Part shown: positions 46,518 to 59,815 of the stretch, piece by piece
How the letters are laid out: each line of letters opens with the position of its first letter
Numbering within the stretch: the first letter of the stretch is position 1
Source of the DNA: Armigeres subalbatus
Lineage: Eukaryota > Arthropoda > Insecta > Diptera > Culicidae
NCBI RefSeq assembly: GCF_024139115.2
Contig: NC_085141.1
Location: 33,061,242 to 33,125,241 of the forward strand
Length of the DNA stretch: 64,000 bases
Reading direction: 5' to 3'
Program-made: the position numbers and the translations under genes
The notes under the pieces: model-generated
The model's input: the letters and a program-made list of their open reading frames with translations, nothing else
Databases searched by the model: none
What the model was told of the DNA's origin: nothing

Positions 46518-47243
46518 TGTGTCTAATTAGTTCACAACTTGAAATTCAAAATGAAATCTAGCAATCACTTATATTCTTCAAAAATAAAGGAACAATATAT
46601 TCACATACCTTTGTACCGTTCTCACTCGCTGAATTCCAGTTCCCGTCTCCTCCGAAACTAGTGGTTATTGTACTGCTGAACGCCAATTGTCCCAATCCCG
46701 AAAAGTTCGTGTGTGCGTCGATAATTCCGCCTTTCAAACGATTACGTTTTTGCACCGGTATCACGTATTCACTCAGCAACAACACCGGTAATCATCCTTT
46801 TTCGTACAGCCTTATCCGGATTATCGGTCAACTGGCCTAGCTTTCCTGCTCAAAGGCTCTTCGGTAAACTTCAATTTCAGACGCCACCAGGAAATTAACT
46901 CGACCTGTGGATAATAGGGTCCACCCTAAGCCAAGGAACTAGCGTCACTTTTGACCGGCTATGAACGAGAAGAAAAGGAATAATATCTTTTACACTTAGC
47001 TCACTTTCTTTTGTTAACAAAACAACCACCCAAACAATTGACTTCTTTCAATAGCTTTTCAATTCAAATCACAACCTACAACATCCCAAAGCACAATGTC
47101 CACTAATTACCTTTCATCCGATTAATTCCTCAACCAGCCAACCTTAGCTCCGTCCGACACAAGCTAATCCGAAACGGCCACTTATTCTACTATTTTTTAC
47201 AACTTTCACACGCGAATTACTAATTTTTTTATCTCGTCGCCAC

Positions 47244-47470
47244 TGTAAAGTTCAAGGAAAACGCACTGGTCTGGTCAACAGTTGCTACAGAAGAGAGCAT
47301 CTATATTTATTTTACCCAACAGCAAACTTCTCATGTTTATGTACAAGTGTTTCTTATATACCTAGATTTATTTATCAGGACTATGACAGTTCTTATCTGT
47401 CAATTATCTGAACTAGGGATTGGAATCTGAACACGCTAAACATTATTTATTCTTTCTTGAGTATATGACA
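47244..47470 (-). repeat. 5' LTR of the young gypsy element
   Basis: Identical by eye to 41992-42218; followed on the plus strand by CATGA. On the minus strand the tRNA-Ser-type primer site lies one base inside. Confidence 0.95.
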
Positions 47471-48341
47471 CATGAAAGATTTTTGCCTATACAAAAATAT
47501 CGGCGGCGAGATGATGCCAAAAAGCATGAACGTTAACGGCGACAAACACATGTCAACTGAACCTGGTTTCAAACCCAAATGCTGCATATCTTACCGTTAC
47601 GGGACCATTCAATATCCAATAGTTTTCTTTCAAAAAAGTTGACTCGTTTCTTTCGTTTGAATAAAACCTTTTATTAATTAGAAAGCTACTCGTTATACAT
47701 ACATAGAATACCTACGTTGATTATTTACACTTTGAAATGCATTGAAAACATAAAATAAATTCACTATCTATTGATGCAGTTCAGCTTAGTTCTATGAAAA
47801 GAGTATTATTACCAAGGTTTGTTGGCAGGCATATTTTTACATTGTCCTAAGCCTGTTTTGAGACGAAAAATTACAATTTTATTACACCTCTATCGTATTA
47901 ATCTCAAATCGGCTTTCAACTTTTTAGCTAGCATAAAACCACATTACCTAATCAGTTCGTTGTTTTCAAAAAATAATAGAACTTTAAAACTAGTTAAAAT
48001 TTCTATCTTACATTGATTTAAAACATATTTTTATAATAAAATGAGCATTGAATTAATCCTAAAAATGGACGGTAAACCTAAGAATAATGTCACAATCGTA
48101 GCCTTTCGGAAGCTTATTAGTTTTATACATGGGGTTCACCCTTTACCTCAAATAAACAAAACTTTTACTCGTTGCTTATTTGTTCCTTTGCATTTGGTAT
48201 GGGACCAAATAAATGTGCGCATAGTTTTAACTCTTGTGAAAAAGACTACTAATTACATGGCGCTCTAATTAACATCTAGTTTTTTTTTACCTGTGCCCTA
48301 ATTCAACGGCCATCGTATGTAAAAGTTATTCATCTCGAGCT
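47471..48341 (-). other. Presumed 3' UTR and flank of the TTC28-like gene
   Basis: The sequence between the gypsy element and the TTC28-like stop codon has no other gene. Several TTTATT motifs (AATAAA on the minus strand), for example near 47669, could serve as polyadenylation signals; none can be singled out. Confidence 0.35.
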
Positions 48342-51300
48342 CTACGTGTCAATAATATATTTACTTCTCTGGTTAGGATTCGCCCCGGACGTGACTCCCA
48401 ACGCAGCTTGTTGTGCTTGGGCAACTTGTTGTTGTTGCTGTTGCTGTTGCCCCAAGCTTCCGGTTCCACCTTGTTGAGTTCCGTTCCCACTAGACTGTCC
48501 GCCTACCGTGATCTGTGACTGTTGACTCTTGGAGGTGGTGACTGTTACCGTGGATCCGGTGATATCGGTCCTAAAACTCCCGGAACACTGGGAATCCGCT
48601 ACGCTTCGTCCGTCTCCTTCATCTCGGCGCGAGAGATCCGAGAAGGGACTTCCGCCGCGCTTCACAACCGTTGATAGGGAGTTCTCCGTCGACGAGGACA
48701 TGTTGCTAGTTAGGCCACTCACCGTGGACTTCAGTTGTTTCTGCTGTTCGAGGATGTCAGCTGTGGTGAGATCCCCGGGTTTCACGATATTTGGCGTCAC
48801 GTTACTCAGCCAGGGCTTCGAGTTGGATTTCTTGGTAATGGTGGTTGCTCCGAGAGCAGCGGTCATGGCGGCCACGGCAGCTACTGTTGATGTAGTGCTG
48901 CATCCGCATAGCAAATCGGATGGGCTGTTGCAGATTGTACACTGGCCTTCCTCCAGTTTAGTGGACGTGGTTGCATTCATTTCGATCTCGTTCATTGCTT
49001 CCGCTAGGTTTCCGACTGTTAGAGCACTTGGTTTGTTGAGCATGGCAGCTGCAGTGGAGGATTTGATATCGGGGGAGTCTTCGTAGTTTTTGCTAAGCAG
49101 GAGTTTCGACAGTGAAGGAGCAAGTCCAAGACCGATGTTTCGTTCGTGGTAGACTTCCGAAATAGTTGGAGTCATTTCGCGACTCATATGGCGTAGAATG
49201 GAATCTTGAATGTTCTTACTATTGGTCTTCTCCTTAGAAGTGCCACTAGTGGAGGGCATGCTGGATGACATGCTTGTTGTTGGTGGTTGTTTTAGACCAA
49301 GTTCTGCCGGAGTCTCAGTAAGAGGAATCACCTCAGCCTCCGATGGATTGAAGTAAAGTTTGCTAGCATTCAAGTTCAAAGTGCGCTCGTCGTCTGGGAG
49401 AGTGGATAGAGGTTTCCTAGGTGGCGCAGTATGATTGCCTAAGCTAGAAGAAGATATTTCCGTTCTACAACTAAGACGATCCATGAACGCAAACTGATCC
49501 ACCATCTTGCTGCGGGTTATTGTTGAAGTTCCATGTGGAGGAGGTTGTTGCACAGGTTGCATCTTCAACTTACGGCTTCGCATACTCTGCAAACTGTGGG
49601 CCAAACTAGTCAGCTTGCTGCTGATCGAAGCGGCGTTTGAGCTGGAAGGCAGGTCAAAGCTTCGCTCAAATTCTGAATCCGAACTGGTCGATTCCAGTAC
49701 GTTAAGGGTTTTACCGTTTGTTTGCGTCTTTCCAACGGCTCCACCGTTGACGTTGTTGTAAACTGGCGCTAGAGGTGCCAAAGGTCTTAAACTGTCAACC
49801 ATTGGTAAAGTTTGCCGCGGCGGTGGAAGGGGTGGCAAATTGTGGTGACCTTGGTTGGCTCTTCGTAAAACGGTTGCATGTCCGGAGCCTTCCCAATCGG
49901 TAGCCGAGCTGGCAGAACTCGAACTGTCAGGTCTTCGCATATTGGGGTTCTGGTGGTGATGACCCTCACGAACCGTTTCGTGGCCGTAGGTACCTATGCC
50001 GTTGTTTGTATACAGATTACGAATACGGGTTTGGTGCGCTAAAGCAAGCGATACATTGGGGTCTACATTCTGAATTGTGACTGGCGGGCTGGGAGTGAAA
50101 GCTGCATCACTTTCCCCACCGCCGCCAGGTCGAGATACCTTGATGGTTCCTCGTAGACTCGAATAGCCAAGTCCCTTGGCTAAGTGATCGCTCTTCATGA
50201 GAATCTGCTGAGTCGTGTATCCATCGGACAGTTCGCTATCGGTCGTATTTGCCAAACTGGAGTCTAGATTGGTTGCATTGTTCGTTGGTTGTGATTGTGC
50301 TTGAGCTTGTTGTCCACCGAGAGGCACTTGCCCAGATGTTTCCGTTTGTCCTCCATCGGGTTCGCCGCGTCGTCGAACATAGGAGATGAAGGCACTTCTA
50401 GTACTCAAGAATGGTACCCGTCGAAAAGGTAACGGTGGTCTCGGGAAGTTGTAGCTAGCCTGACTTTTAACCGTTCCAGCTGGAGAAACGCTACGCTGCT
50501 GCTCCGGAGCTGTTGGAGTAGGGCTTGGCACCTTGGCTTGCGGATCATCGGAAGCGTCCTCGTTCAGCGATTCTGAGCTGCTGCTAGATTCAATTCCAAG
50601 GCTTTTAGGAGCCTCTTGGGTATCTACAAAAATAAAAAATAAAAATTAGCGGACTCATCCAAAGTATAGCTTTAATTCAAAACTTACCGAATAAAGCAAG
50701 CAATGACTGCAGAACAAATTGACAATTTCGACGGTTGGCCTGTTTTCCGGTTCGCAGAGTAACTTGGTCTTGTCCAACTTCCATCAAATCAAATCCAAGT
50801 GAAGCCAGCAATTCGTGGCATCCGGAAACTCGCCACAAGCGAACACTCAACGGGATGTCAATGCTTTCGTTGTCGATCGTTCCCTTTGATGGGAACTGCG
50901 CCACCACGTTTCGCATGACTCCGATTATCTCGTCGGCGATCTCCGAATTATTCACCAACTTAGAAAGCGCGTGCAGTGTGGTAGGAGATAAGCCTAACAG
51001 GGCTTGTAAACTTGCTGAGCACTGCGATAAGCGATCTTCCGGGTCCGTCTGTGGGAAAAATACGCTCGAAGGAATTCCGTTGGCCGCCGGTTCAAATCGG
51101 AACCCGACGGCCATCAGAAGATCCTTCCATCCGATCACGGGTCCGGCCTTGTTCTCGATGCTCTTCTGAGTCGTATACATGGCATTCTTCTGTCCTCGAT
51201 GAATACGCTGCAAACTCTTCTCTACAAGATGGAGACACACGCGGAGAGCGTCTCGGCACTTGTCCGGAGTTCGCATTAATTCACACAATGCCTGACCGAT

Positions 51301-54300
51301 CAAGGCGACCTTATTTGATAGTCGTACATTGCCTCCGATTAATATAAAACCTGCCCAATTGGCCGGATGCGCAAAGTGCTTCGTATGCTGAACGGTCTGC
51401 ATGGCTTCTGCTAATGCCTTTGCTGCCCGGGTGCCCTGCAATAAGGCTGAGTAGAAAGCCCTCAGTAGAATCTTTGCTGCCGTTTCTGGGACTGGCCAGA
51501 GTGAAACCAGAACAGCTCCAGTGCCGGCGAATAACCAACTTCCGGCTAGATTGGCCACCCCCGTACCAGTGATTGGTTCAACAGAGTGATACGAACTCAG
51601 CACTACCAACTTGGCGCTTAGCTTCATGGCCAGCAGGTCTGTGGCACTCAGAATAAAGTCCGACAACGGTGGGATTTCCATATTGTTCGACGACATGTCC
51701 GCGTTGTCGTCTTCGTTCTCCATTTCTCCGGACGAATTCGGATAGAATCGCTTCTGTGATTGAGAATCTAGGACCTCGCCGGGACTGAGAATAACTGCAC
51801 CCAACTTCCAGCTTACATTTGCTGCAAAATGGACACACTCGGCCGCGGTCAGTTCGGACACGATGGTTTCTTTTGTGGCACTGCACGACACCAGCGGTTT
51901 CGTATTTAGCATGTCCGAAACCATAGCGGCTTCCTGTAGCGATGCAGGTGACTCACTCCAACCCCAGGTTTCGGATAGAGATGATGGGATTTTGGGACCT
52001 CCGATGACTAATGCACTGTTGAGACCTTCAGCTAAAATTTGAGGTAAAAATAGTAAAACTTTTGGAGGAAATCGTCGATTAAAAAATATTTACCGGGCTC
52101 TCGGGTCTTGGTTCGACTTTTTTGGCGCAGAATATGTAATGATGGAACTGTTAGTAATGAGCATCGCTCCGAAAGATATTCTCCAGACTCATCACCGCTT
52201 CGAAGAATTGCAAATGGTACTAAGTAAAGCTCTTTTTCCAAAACCAAGATCAACTCACGGCGACCGATTCGGGATGCTGAGGAAACGAAATATTTATTAA
52301 GAATCGTTTTTAAATTGAAGAACATTCTTCTCTACTTACTGGTACTGATATCCGGCAGTAGATCTTCAAATGGCGCCAACAATAAATTGTAGAGTACGTG
52401 GAGGCAAGAAGGCCCTTGCCATGGTGGTAGCATATTGGATCGTCGAGATCTCGTTGAACCCTGAAGGCTTCCGATGGATCTGGAAACGTCGGACATATTA
52501 ACACACCCATCATATCAAAGCCTTCATTTTCTGCCTTACCTGGTAGATCCTTGCAAACTGGCCACCGATCCACCAACGCTTCCTAAGCTGAACAACGAGC
52601 TTAGAGAGTAATTACTCGAGTTGAGCAGATGGTTTCTGTTCACCATTCTCAGGAAACCAGCCCTCTCGTTGGAAAAATCGTCAATCAGGTTTTCGTTCGA
52701 TGACTTCCAACCACTTCCGTCACCTTCCTGTAGTACACTGCCGGAGTTCACACCCAAACTATCCCGCACGAAATTAATATACTGATCCAATAGGCTTCCA
52801 TTTATTTCTCCATTTTCACCACCAGCGGGTTTCTTCTTCATCTGCAACGACTGTTCATCAACCTTCGCTACGTGGAATCGAACGATCCTCTTTTGCGGCG
52901 ACAGGAACCACGCAAATAGCTCACTACCCGCCAAGCTGTAGTAGATTACGTTGGTCTTGCTCTTGTTGACTGTGTCAAAGATGTACTCGCTGCAAGTGAG
53001 CAGTGTTTTTCGATTGTTCAATGAATTCTTCGCACTTTGGTTCGAGTCTGCACCCATCCGAGATCTGCAACGCTCGGCCGCCACTAAAGCCTCTTCGTTC
53101 CGTCCCAAATTAACCAATATTCTTTGCAATGTTTGATAACAGGACGTCTGTAGATCGTACAAATTGGTCCTTGCTTCTGGAGTAACTTGATCACTTCTGA
53201 TGGATTCTAAGATCTGTGCAGCACTTTCCATCTGCTGTCGGGAATTGTCTTCATCTCCTGATGCAAGCAGTGAGAGACCCAAGCGGTAACGAATTTTCGC
53301 TTCATCTTCAAGTTTATTGAGGGACTGAACAATCGCCAGACCTTGACGGAGAAAACTGACTGCTTGTACCACCTGCTCCATGGTGTGGTAAACTCGGCCC
53401 AACGATAAGCAAGCGTGAGCTTTTGTCAGTCGATCCGTCGTCAGAGATAATTGTTTTTCAAAATATCGCACTGATTCGGCGTAGTTCTTCAGCGATTCGT
53501 ACACTGATCCCAGATTACCACAAGATCTTGCCTGCAAAGCCGCATGCCCCATATTTTCACATAAGTCCAAGTCTTGTTTGTGCAACCGCAGAGACCCCTC
53601 GTAGTCTCCCATTTGTTGAAACACTCCTCCCAAGCCACTTATCGCGTCTGAGGTTAACGCTCGATCACCCAGCTCTCGCGCGATATCCCTCTGATGCTCT
53701 AAACAATTAATCGCTTGTTCGTAATTACCGAGGGCACTATGAATACTTCCCAAATCACCGTACGCAGCGGCTTTCGCTTCCGGATTACCCAACTCGTGGG
53801 ACACTACCAGTCTCTTCTCTAAACACACTAAAGCTTCCTGTAGATTACCAACCGACTTGTAACAATTTCCCAAACCACGATAGGCACGTTCCTGATCTCG
53901 TGGGCTCTGCAACGCGATGGCTAACGCTAAATGTCGTTCGTGGCACTTGATTGCTTCTGCGTGATAATCACCCAGCGCGTCGTAACAATCCCCCAAATGC
54001 CCGAGTGCTCGGGCTCGATCGTGCTGAGCTGTAGGCGTGTTTACTTGCTCCAACGTCCCCAACTGTTGCTCTAGATAACCGATAGCGTCTTCGTAGTGGC
54101 CCATATTCAATCGGGCAATTCCGAGGTTTCCAAAAGCTTGTGCCTCCACTGCCGAGTCCTGCAATTCTTGTGCCCTTTCCAGCTGCTCTTGGTAGCACTT
54201 GACAGCATGCGTATAATTTCCGAGTGCCATATGAACCGCTCCCAGATGGCCGTGCGCTCGACACTCACCGGGCAGATCGCCCATTTCTTGTCTCAGCGTC

Positions 54301-56518
54301 AGTTCTTGAGTGTGGTATCCTAAGGCTTTGTCAAACTTCTTCAGTAGTCGATGTGCCAAACCAAGTGCTCCACAAGCGGCAGCCTCCATTCCACGTTCTC
54401 TGGCTTGCCTTGCGAGCGATAGTTGGCGTTGATACATTTTGATTGCTTCGTCTACGTCGCCCATTCGAATCAGGACATCACCAATATTCCCCAAAGCACG
54501 GAACTTGCCAGGTAGATGATTGGTCATATGAGCTATCGCCAGGAAGTATTTTTGACACTCAAGAGCGCCTGCCGTATTTCCGAGTGCTAGATGGGCCAGC
54601 CCGAGGTTACAATAGGCTCGACCCATGTTCATTTTGTTCTGGAGGTCCTTGGCCAGCGCTAGGTCTTGATCATAGTAGCGTACTGCTTCGCGGTAGTTCC
54701 CGATACAATAGTGAGCATATCCGAGAAAGTGGCAAGCCTTACCTTCGGCTGCGACGTCCCCGAGCTCTTGGGACAACATTAGGTATTGTTCATAGTAGGG
54801 AACTGCTTGGGCGAATTCTTGACGAGAGCTTAAGCAGTTTCCGAGGTTGAGAAGAGCGCAGGCTTCACCAGCGGTATCCTTCAGTTCGCGAGCTATGTTA
54901 AGATGGGCTCGGTAGTGCATCAGGGCCATATCATGAGCTCCTAGCGCCTGGTAGGCTACCGCCAGGTTTCCATGAGTGGAGGCTTCAGCGCTACGATCAT
55001 GCACTTCCTTACTGATGATCAATTCTTGTTTATGATATTTGATGGCTTGTTCGTAGAATCCGGCAGCGGAATATGCGTTACCGATATTGCCATAGGCTCG
55101 CCCCATTCCTGCTTTGTCTTGCAGTTGGCGGGCGATAGTGAGATGGGCTTGATGAAGTTTCAATGCTGCGTCGTGCTCACCGAGAAGTTGGTACACAATA
55201 CCCAGATTTGAACAGGCGCGGCCTTCTCCGACTTTGTCTCGAGCTGCTAAAGCCATTTCAAGTTGTTTTTCATGCCATCGTTTCGCCTGATGAAAATCAT
55301 GTCCACAACGGGCAGCGTGACCAAGGCCGGCATACGCGCGAGCCTCAATTGCACGATCTCCAAGTTGTTGGGCTATTCGAAGGACGTTTTCGTGGTAGGT
55401 GATCGCTTGAGTGAAGTTCCGCTTGTAGTGATAGCTGGATCCAAGATTGCTGTAAGCACGAGCTTCTTCGACTTGGTTACCAAGCTTCCGTGCGAGACGA
55501 AGATGTTGCGTATGGCAGTCCACAGCAGAATCGAATTCACCCATCGCTAAGTATACTGCCCCGACGTTTCCTATTTCACGGGCTTCTTGGAGACGATCTC
55601 CCATTTGCTTTACGAGTTGAACGCACTGTTTGTGTGATGCCAATGCATTTGGATAATCACCAATGGCTGTGTAAACGTGTCCTAAAGATGTCAGAGCTGC
55701 CGCAGCAGCTTGTGTATCCTTGCACTTCATCGCCAAAACGAGTTGATAGCGATGAGATGTTAAACTTCTTTGTAAGATCCCTGACTGAAGTAAGCCGAGC
55801 CAAGATTCCCGTGCGCACGACACTCACCCGCGGTATCACCAAGACTCTTTGCAACAGCCAAGTCCTGTTGCATGTACGCGATTGCTTTGTCTAACTGATT
55901 TAGTGCCCAATGGGCTGAACTGAGAGCACTGAACACTGACCCTCGTAACTTGAGGGAACACGACCCTATCCGGAGGGCCGATTCTAGCACTGTAACCGCC
56001 GAATGATACTGCCCGGCACCAAGTAATTCCTGTCCCACCACTGATATCACAACGAATGGCGATTGATCTAGTTTCATGGCTTTCAACTGTTGGAAGGTTG
56101 GCTCGAGCGCATGACGTAACGGGCTCTTGATCGAGGCTTCCACAAGTCCCGCAAGTAGTTGCTTCGAGTTAGCGTCCTGGGCGAGACCCGAGCTGAACGC
56201 TGCCAGTGCTTCACCGTACCGTCCAAGACACTGCAGCGCAACGCCTTGTCGAAAGTAGGCCTTCGGCCACTGAGGGCAAAGTTCTCTGGCCCTAGTAGCA
56301 TCTTGCAGGGCCAGCGCAAACTGACCCTGCTTGAGTCGGGCTGCCGAGCGATTACTGAAGAGTATGTGATTGCTGGGGTCCAAAGCCAGCGCGTCTGTGT
56401 AGAGCTGCACTGCCGTGGTGAAATCCCCATTTTGGCAGGCAGTATTTGATTGGCGCACTTTCTCCAGGAATAGCGCTCGATTGGCGGCCGGTAGTTCCGG
56501 CGTGCCTTCCGGTTCGTT
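48342..56518 (-). CDS. Ttc28: TTC28-like tetratricopeptide-repeat and CHAT-domain scaffold, 5' end missing
   Basis: Five minus-strand exons: 56518-52540, 52479-52340, 52276-52094, 52031-50688 and 50623-48342, all introns GT-AG. Phases agree if one lost base near 55765 is allowed; about 2,640 codons in all. Residues 1-120 carry Hsp70-cochaperone-like TPRs (ANRALFLEKVRQSNTACQNG, SNRSAARLKQGQFALALQD). Then about twenty 40-residue TPRs with GNLG and LGD spacing, of the type in human TTC28. The CHAT domain covers the end of exon 1 to exon 4 (ELILVLEKELYLVPFAIL, ECVHFAANVSW, GTGAVLVSLWPVPETA). The normal CHAT cysteine site reads VVLSSYHS: Tyr where Cys is expected. Exon 5 is a Ser/Pro/Gln-rich tail with a polyQ run, probably disordered. 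Vertebrate TTC28 acts at the mitotic midzone and midbody. The initiator exon lies upstream of 56520, not identified. Confidence 0.9.
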
Positions 56519-59149
56519 CTGAAAAATAGAGGAAAAAATCGAAAAATACCACGTTAACAACGTCTCTACGTTTGGGATCGCGACAGGTAATTATGAGGTT
56601 CGTGTGCTTGTGTGTCTCTTTTCCCTGTCGGAATGGAATGATGGAACTAGGCTATACGACGTACCGAAAAAATAAACTCGGACAGTTGGAGCTTGTGTGC
56701 CCTCATCGAACACAGAGCAGAGAAGCGCAAAGAAAGTCCACCGCGCGGAGAGGGAGAGTGAGTGAAACTAGTGATCGTGGAACAAAACGGCACCGATCGT
56801 GAGGTCTGCCTTTCGCGGTCGTCGGTTGGAACTAAACTGAATGCGAGAGTCGGGAATTCGGACCCGAAAGGTGATCTTACAAACGGAAAACGAAGTAATC
56901 GGGGGTGAGAGTTGCCTTTGCGCTCAATGCTGCTCTCAGATACCTGCTCTCGCAGTGATCGTTACCTCATTCTGTTTTATCGTATCTTCGTGGTACATTG
57001 CAGCAACGCAATGTCTTCTTGTAGGCATTTTTCATCTGTAGTTTCACCCAAACTCGAACGCAACGAATACGGGTGAAGATTTTGATAAATAAATTGAAGG
57101 AGGTATACGTGTAATCAATTATTATGATTGCTATCATCTTTACCGCATGATTTCGCTCTTCGTTTCGTTTGGTCATCGCTCTCTTTCTGTGATCAATCGT
57201 TGGAAAGGTTCAATTTTATTCGGCTTTCTGTAGATCAAATTTTGCATGTTTTTCGTCTGGTAGATTGTTTTTTTATTATGTACTTCTATTCAAAAGCTTG
57301 TTGCTGTGCTGAAACAGATGCGAAGAAAAGGTGTTCAGAATAGCATTTCACTGTTTGTAAGAAACGCGAGGTTGGCATTGTAAAACAATTATTGTCAGTT
57401 GGATGATCGTAACCGCAGGTAAACTGTTGGCAGCACTGCACTTGTTCCAACGAAGGGTCGATAAATAATTATCCAGTTTGATTGCCTTCTCTATCTCTTG
57501 GTTACTTATCTCTCTAATTCTCAACGTAACAAGTGATCGCTTCTCTCTTTCTCCTGACCAAGGCGAGAGAACCGATCAAAAGCCGAATCAACTTGAGCGG
57601 AGCTTACTTCGTCGCCACCGAGCGAGACGAAGAAAATTAATCGGATGTCGGTTTTGCACGGGTGTAATTTTTCAAGAATGCTTCTTTCGCGCATCTTTTT
57701 CAGGCCAAGATCGAGTTGAGGGCAACGGAAAGGGGCCGCACACCGTCAGAAGAAGATTGGAAACATTTTTTCCCTTGTCACCGGTTGCGTCCGAACGTGG
57801 CTGAAGTTCGGAGCTCGGTGCGAGAATGTTTGCGATGGTATTGGTGCTGAAGGAAAGGGAGCTTGTATGTGGGTATATGTGCAAGGCAAGCGCGCGAAGG
57901 GAAACGATCTAATCAGCGCTAATTAATCTGCTGTTGGAGCTCGATGTTCCTTCGCGCCCGCCGAAGTTGTCCCGATGGATGTAGGACGATGAGGTCCACT
58001 CGCCAAGGAGCGGGCTTACAGCAGCAGCAGTAGTAGCGGGACGAAAGGAGATGTAACGCAGGCATCAAGCGCTCTTGGCAAGGCCATCATCATCTCCATC
58101 ATCCGGATAAAGGCTTTCTTCTTCCCTTTTGTGGTAAAGTGGAGTGGATCGATCGTCAGTGTGCGAGTGCGGGATCTGGCGGAGGCAACGCGGTAAGTTG
58201 AAACCGAAATAGATAATGGAATTTTGATAAGGGTTTTCTTTTCTTGGGCAGGGCGGAGCGAAGCGAAGGAGGAGATGCAGCAGCAGAAGACAACGAAGCA
58301 GGTAGTCTACGGAGTGATTGGAAGGCGGTAGGTTTTTGTTCGGGCGGTCGGCCGGTCCATTGCCCAGAAGAGAAGAAAAGCGTACGATCATCGGTGAGAA
58401 AGCAGCAGCGCTGAGTGATACCGTCCGACGGCCGACGGGCAGAAGAGTTGCGACGGCACCAGCGGAAATCAATTTCGCCAGGGGAAAAGTTGATGCCGTA
58501 AATGAGCAGTTTGTTTTGTGATATGTTTTGTTGTTGCTCAAACTCCTACTGCTAGTCATTGGCCATTTGGTGAACGATCGCCGAGCAGATTGGAATTTAG
58601 AGTCGCCCCATGCGCCCGATTCATCGCGGGTCGAATGCTATCAAAGGAGGTTCAAAGTGGTGCTTTTTGATCGGAATTTCAATTGTATGGGCTGATTTGA
58701 TATTGAGTTTCAAATGAAAATGTATTTCAATGGACATTTACTTTTCCAAATAGGAGATTCTGCATTTTCTACACATTTTCTGAATAGTTGTTATGACTGA
58801 TATGAGTGAATGAAAGTTTGGTAGTTTCCACGCTATCCATCTTTATTTCTTTTTAAGGAAACTGGCAAAAGAAATGATCGAATCTTATTTTATGATTGTT
58901 TAAAAATTAACATTATCGCCAATTTTGCGCTGTTTTAGACTCCCTTAAAAATGTTGTCCCTCCAAAATATGCTCTTGCCAGATCCTATATAGGTATGTGG
59001 ATGGCGTCGCAACTAGGGCTGTTTGGGCAATGACAAATGATGCAAGAATGATGTTTTGGGTTGTGCTTATGCTAATTACCACGCTGTTGAAAGTGTGAAC
59101 ATTTGTTTTGTTTTGGTACTTTTTTTGGTTTCGACAAATTCACACGGTA
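56519..59149 (-). other. Upstream or first-intron DNA of the TTC28-like gene
   Basis: The acceptor at 56519-56520 shows that an exon lies upstream. Positions 56700-58560 are less AT-rich, with GAGA-like and CAGCAG stretches (58020-58040, 58270-58290), which may include a promoter or 5' UTR exon. I found no open frame that joins in phase 0, so the first exon could also lie beyond the window. The 164-codon minus frame at 58065-58559 looks like low-complexity chance. Confidence 0.4.
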
Positions 59150-59815
59150 GTCCACTGCCCATGATCGCATATTTGTAATCAAGGATGCTAATGATCATTC
59201 AGTAATTTGCATTCGATCATTTAGTAGTTTGTCAATAACACATTCCAGAAGCTGAATTTCAAACTATGTTGTATGGTGGACTTCTAGTGCGAAGGTTTTT
59301 CAACAACTCTGCCTAATGGTTCGTTGTTTGAACTCCACTAGTAACGGTTATAGCTAAAGTTTCAGTAACTTAGACTAAATAATAACAAAATTCCAATCAT
59401 TTAGTTTAAGTTACTGCAACTAGCGCTCTAACTCCGTTATTAGTTGAATTCTAATAACGAACCATTGCAAAGTTGCGGAAAAACCTTCGCAATAGAAGTC
59501 CACCATACAACATATTTTGAAATTCGGCTTCTGGAATGTGTTATTGACAAACTACTAAATGATCGAACGCAAATTACTGAATGATCGTTAACATCCTTGT
59601 TTGTAATACTCGCATTTTGGTTTATTGCGTAGAAAGCCTGTGAATCGTTCTGAAAGCTCAATTTACTGCATCTAATCCCACAACAGTAAAATAGGCCTTA
59701 CTATCTTGCTTATCTGTGGTAAGCTGAAAATAATTGAGTTTGTGGAAAAGTTTGACAAACGATTTACAGAATCAACCAAAATGCAAATGTTACAAATATG
59801 CGATCATGGGCAGTC
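59150..59815. repeat. Nested foldback element, about 200-bp arms
   Basis: The outer ends ccactgcccatgatcgcata (59153) and tatgcgatcatgggcagt (about 59798-59815) are inverted copies. Inside, 59180-59385 pairs with 59395-59600: blocks such as cattccagaagctgaatttc, ccatacaacat and tagtagtttgtcaataacac return inverted, with a spacer of about 20 bp. The remainder (59600-59790) shows weaker mirror similarity. Non-coding and probably built by nested or repeated inversion. Confidence 0.75.

Larger units (their letters stand above)
41992..47470 (-). mobile_element. Complete young Ty3/gypsy retrotransposon with identical LTRs
   Basis: Two 227-bp LTRs (41992-42218 and 47244-47470) start TGT, end ACA, and appear identical base for base. 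CATGA lies directly outside both (41987-41991 and 47471-47475), a 5-bp target-site duplication. Just inside the 5' LTR on the minus strand is TGGCGACGAG, one base from the LTR, which fits a primer-binding site for the 3' end of a tRNA-Ser with a GACGAG acceptor. Gag, then protease-RT-RNase H-integrase, follow. Three single-base frameshifts interrupt pol. Identical LTRs mean recent insertion, so these may be sequence errors or a freshly dead copy. Confidence 0.95.

Noticed and set aside
54443..54850. Plus-strand open frames antisense to the TPR exon
   Set aside because: They mirror the regular 120-bp TPR coding pattern and have no family features.
58065..58559. 164-codon minus-strand frame as the first exon of the TTC28-like gene
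   Set aside because: It has low-complexity composition, no resemblance to the TTC28 N-terminus, and no donor site joining the phase-0 acceptor at 56519.
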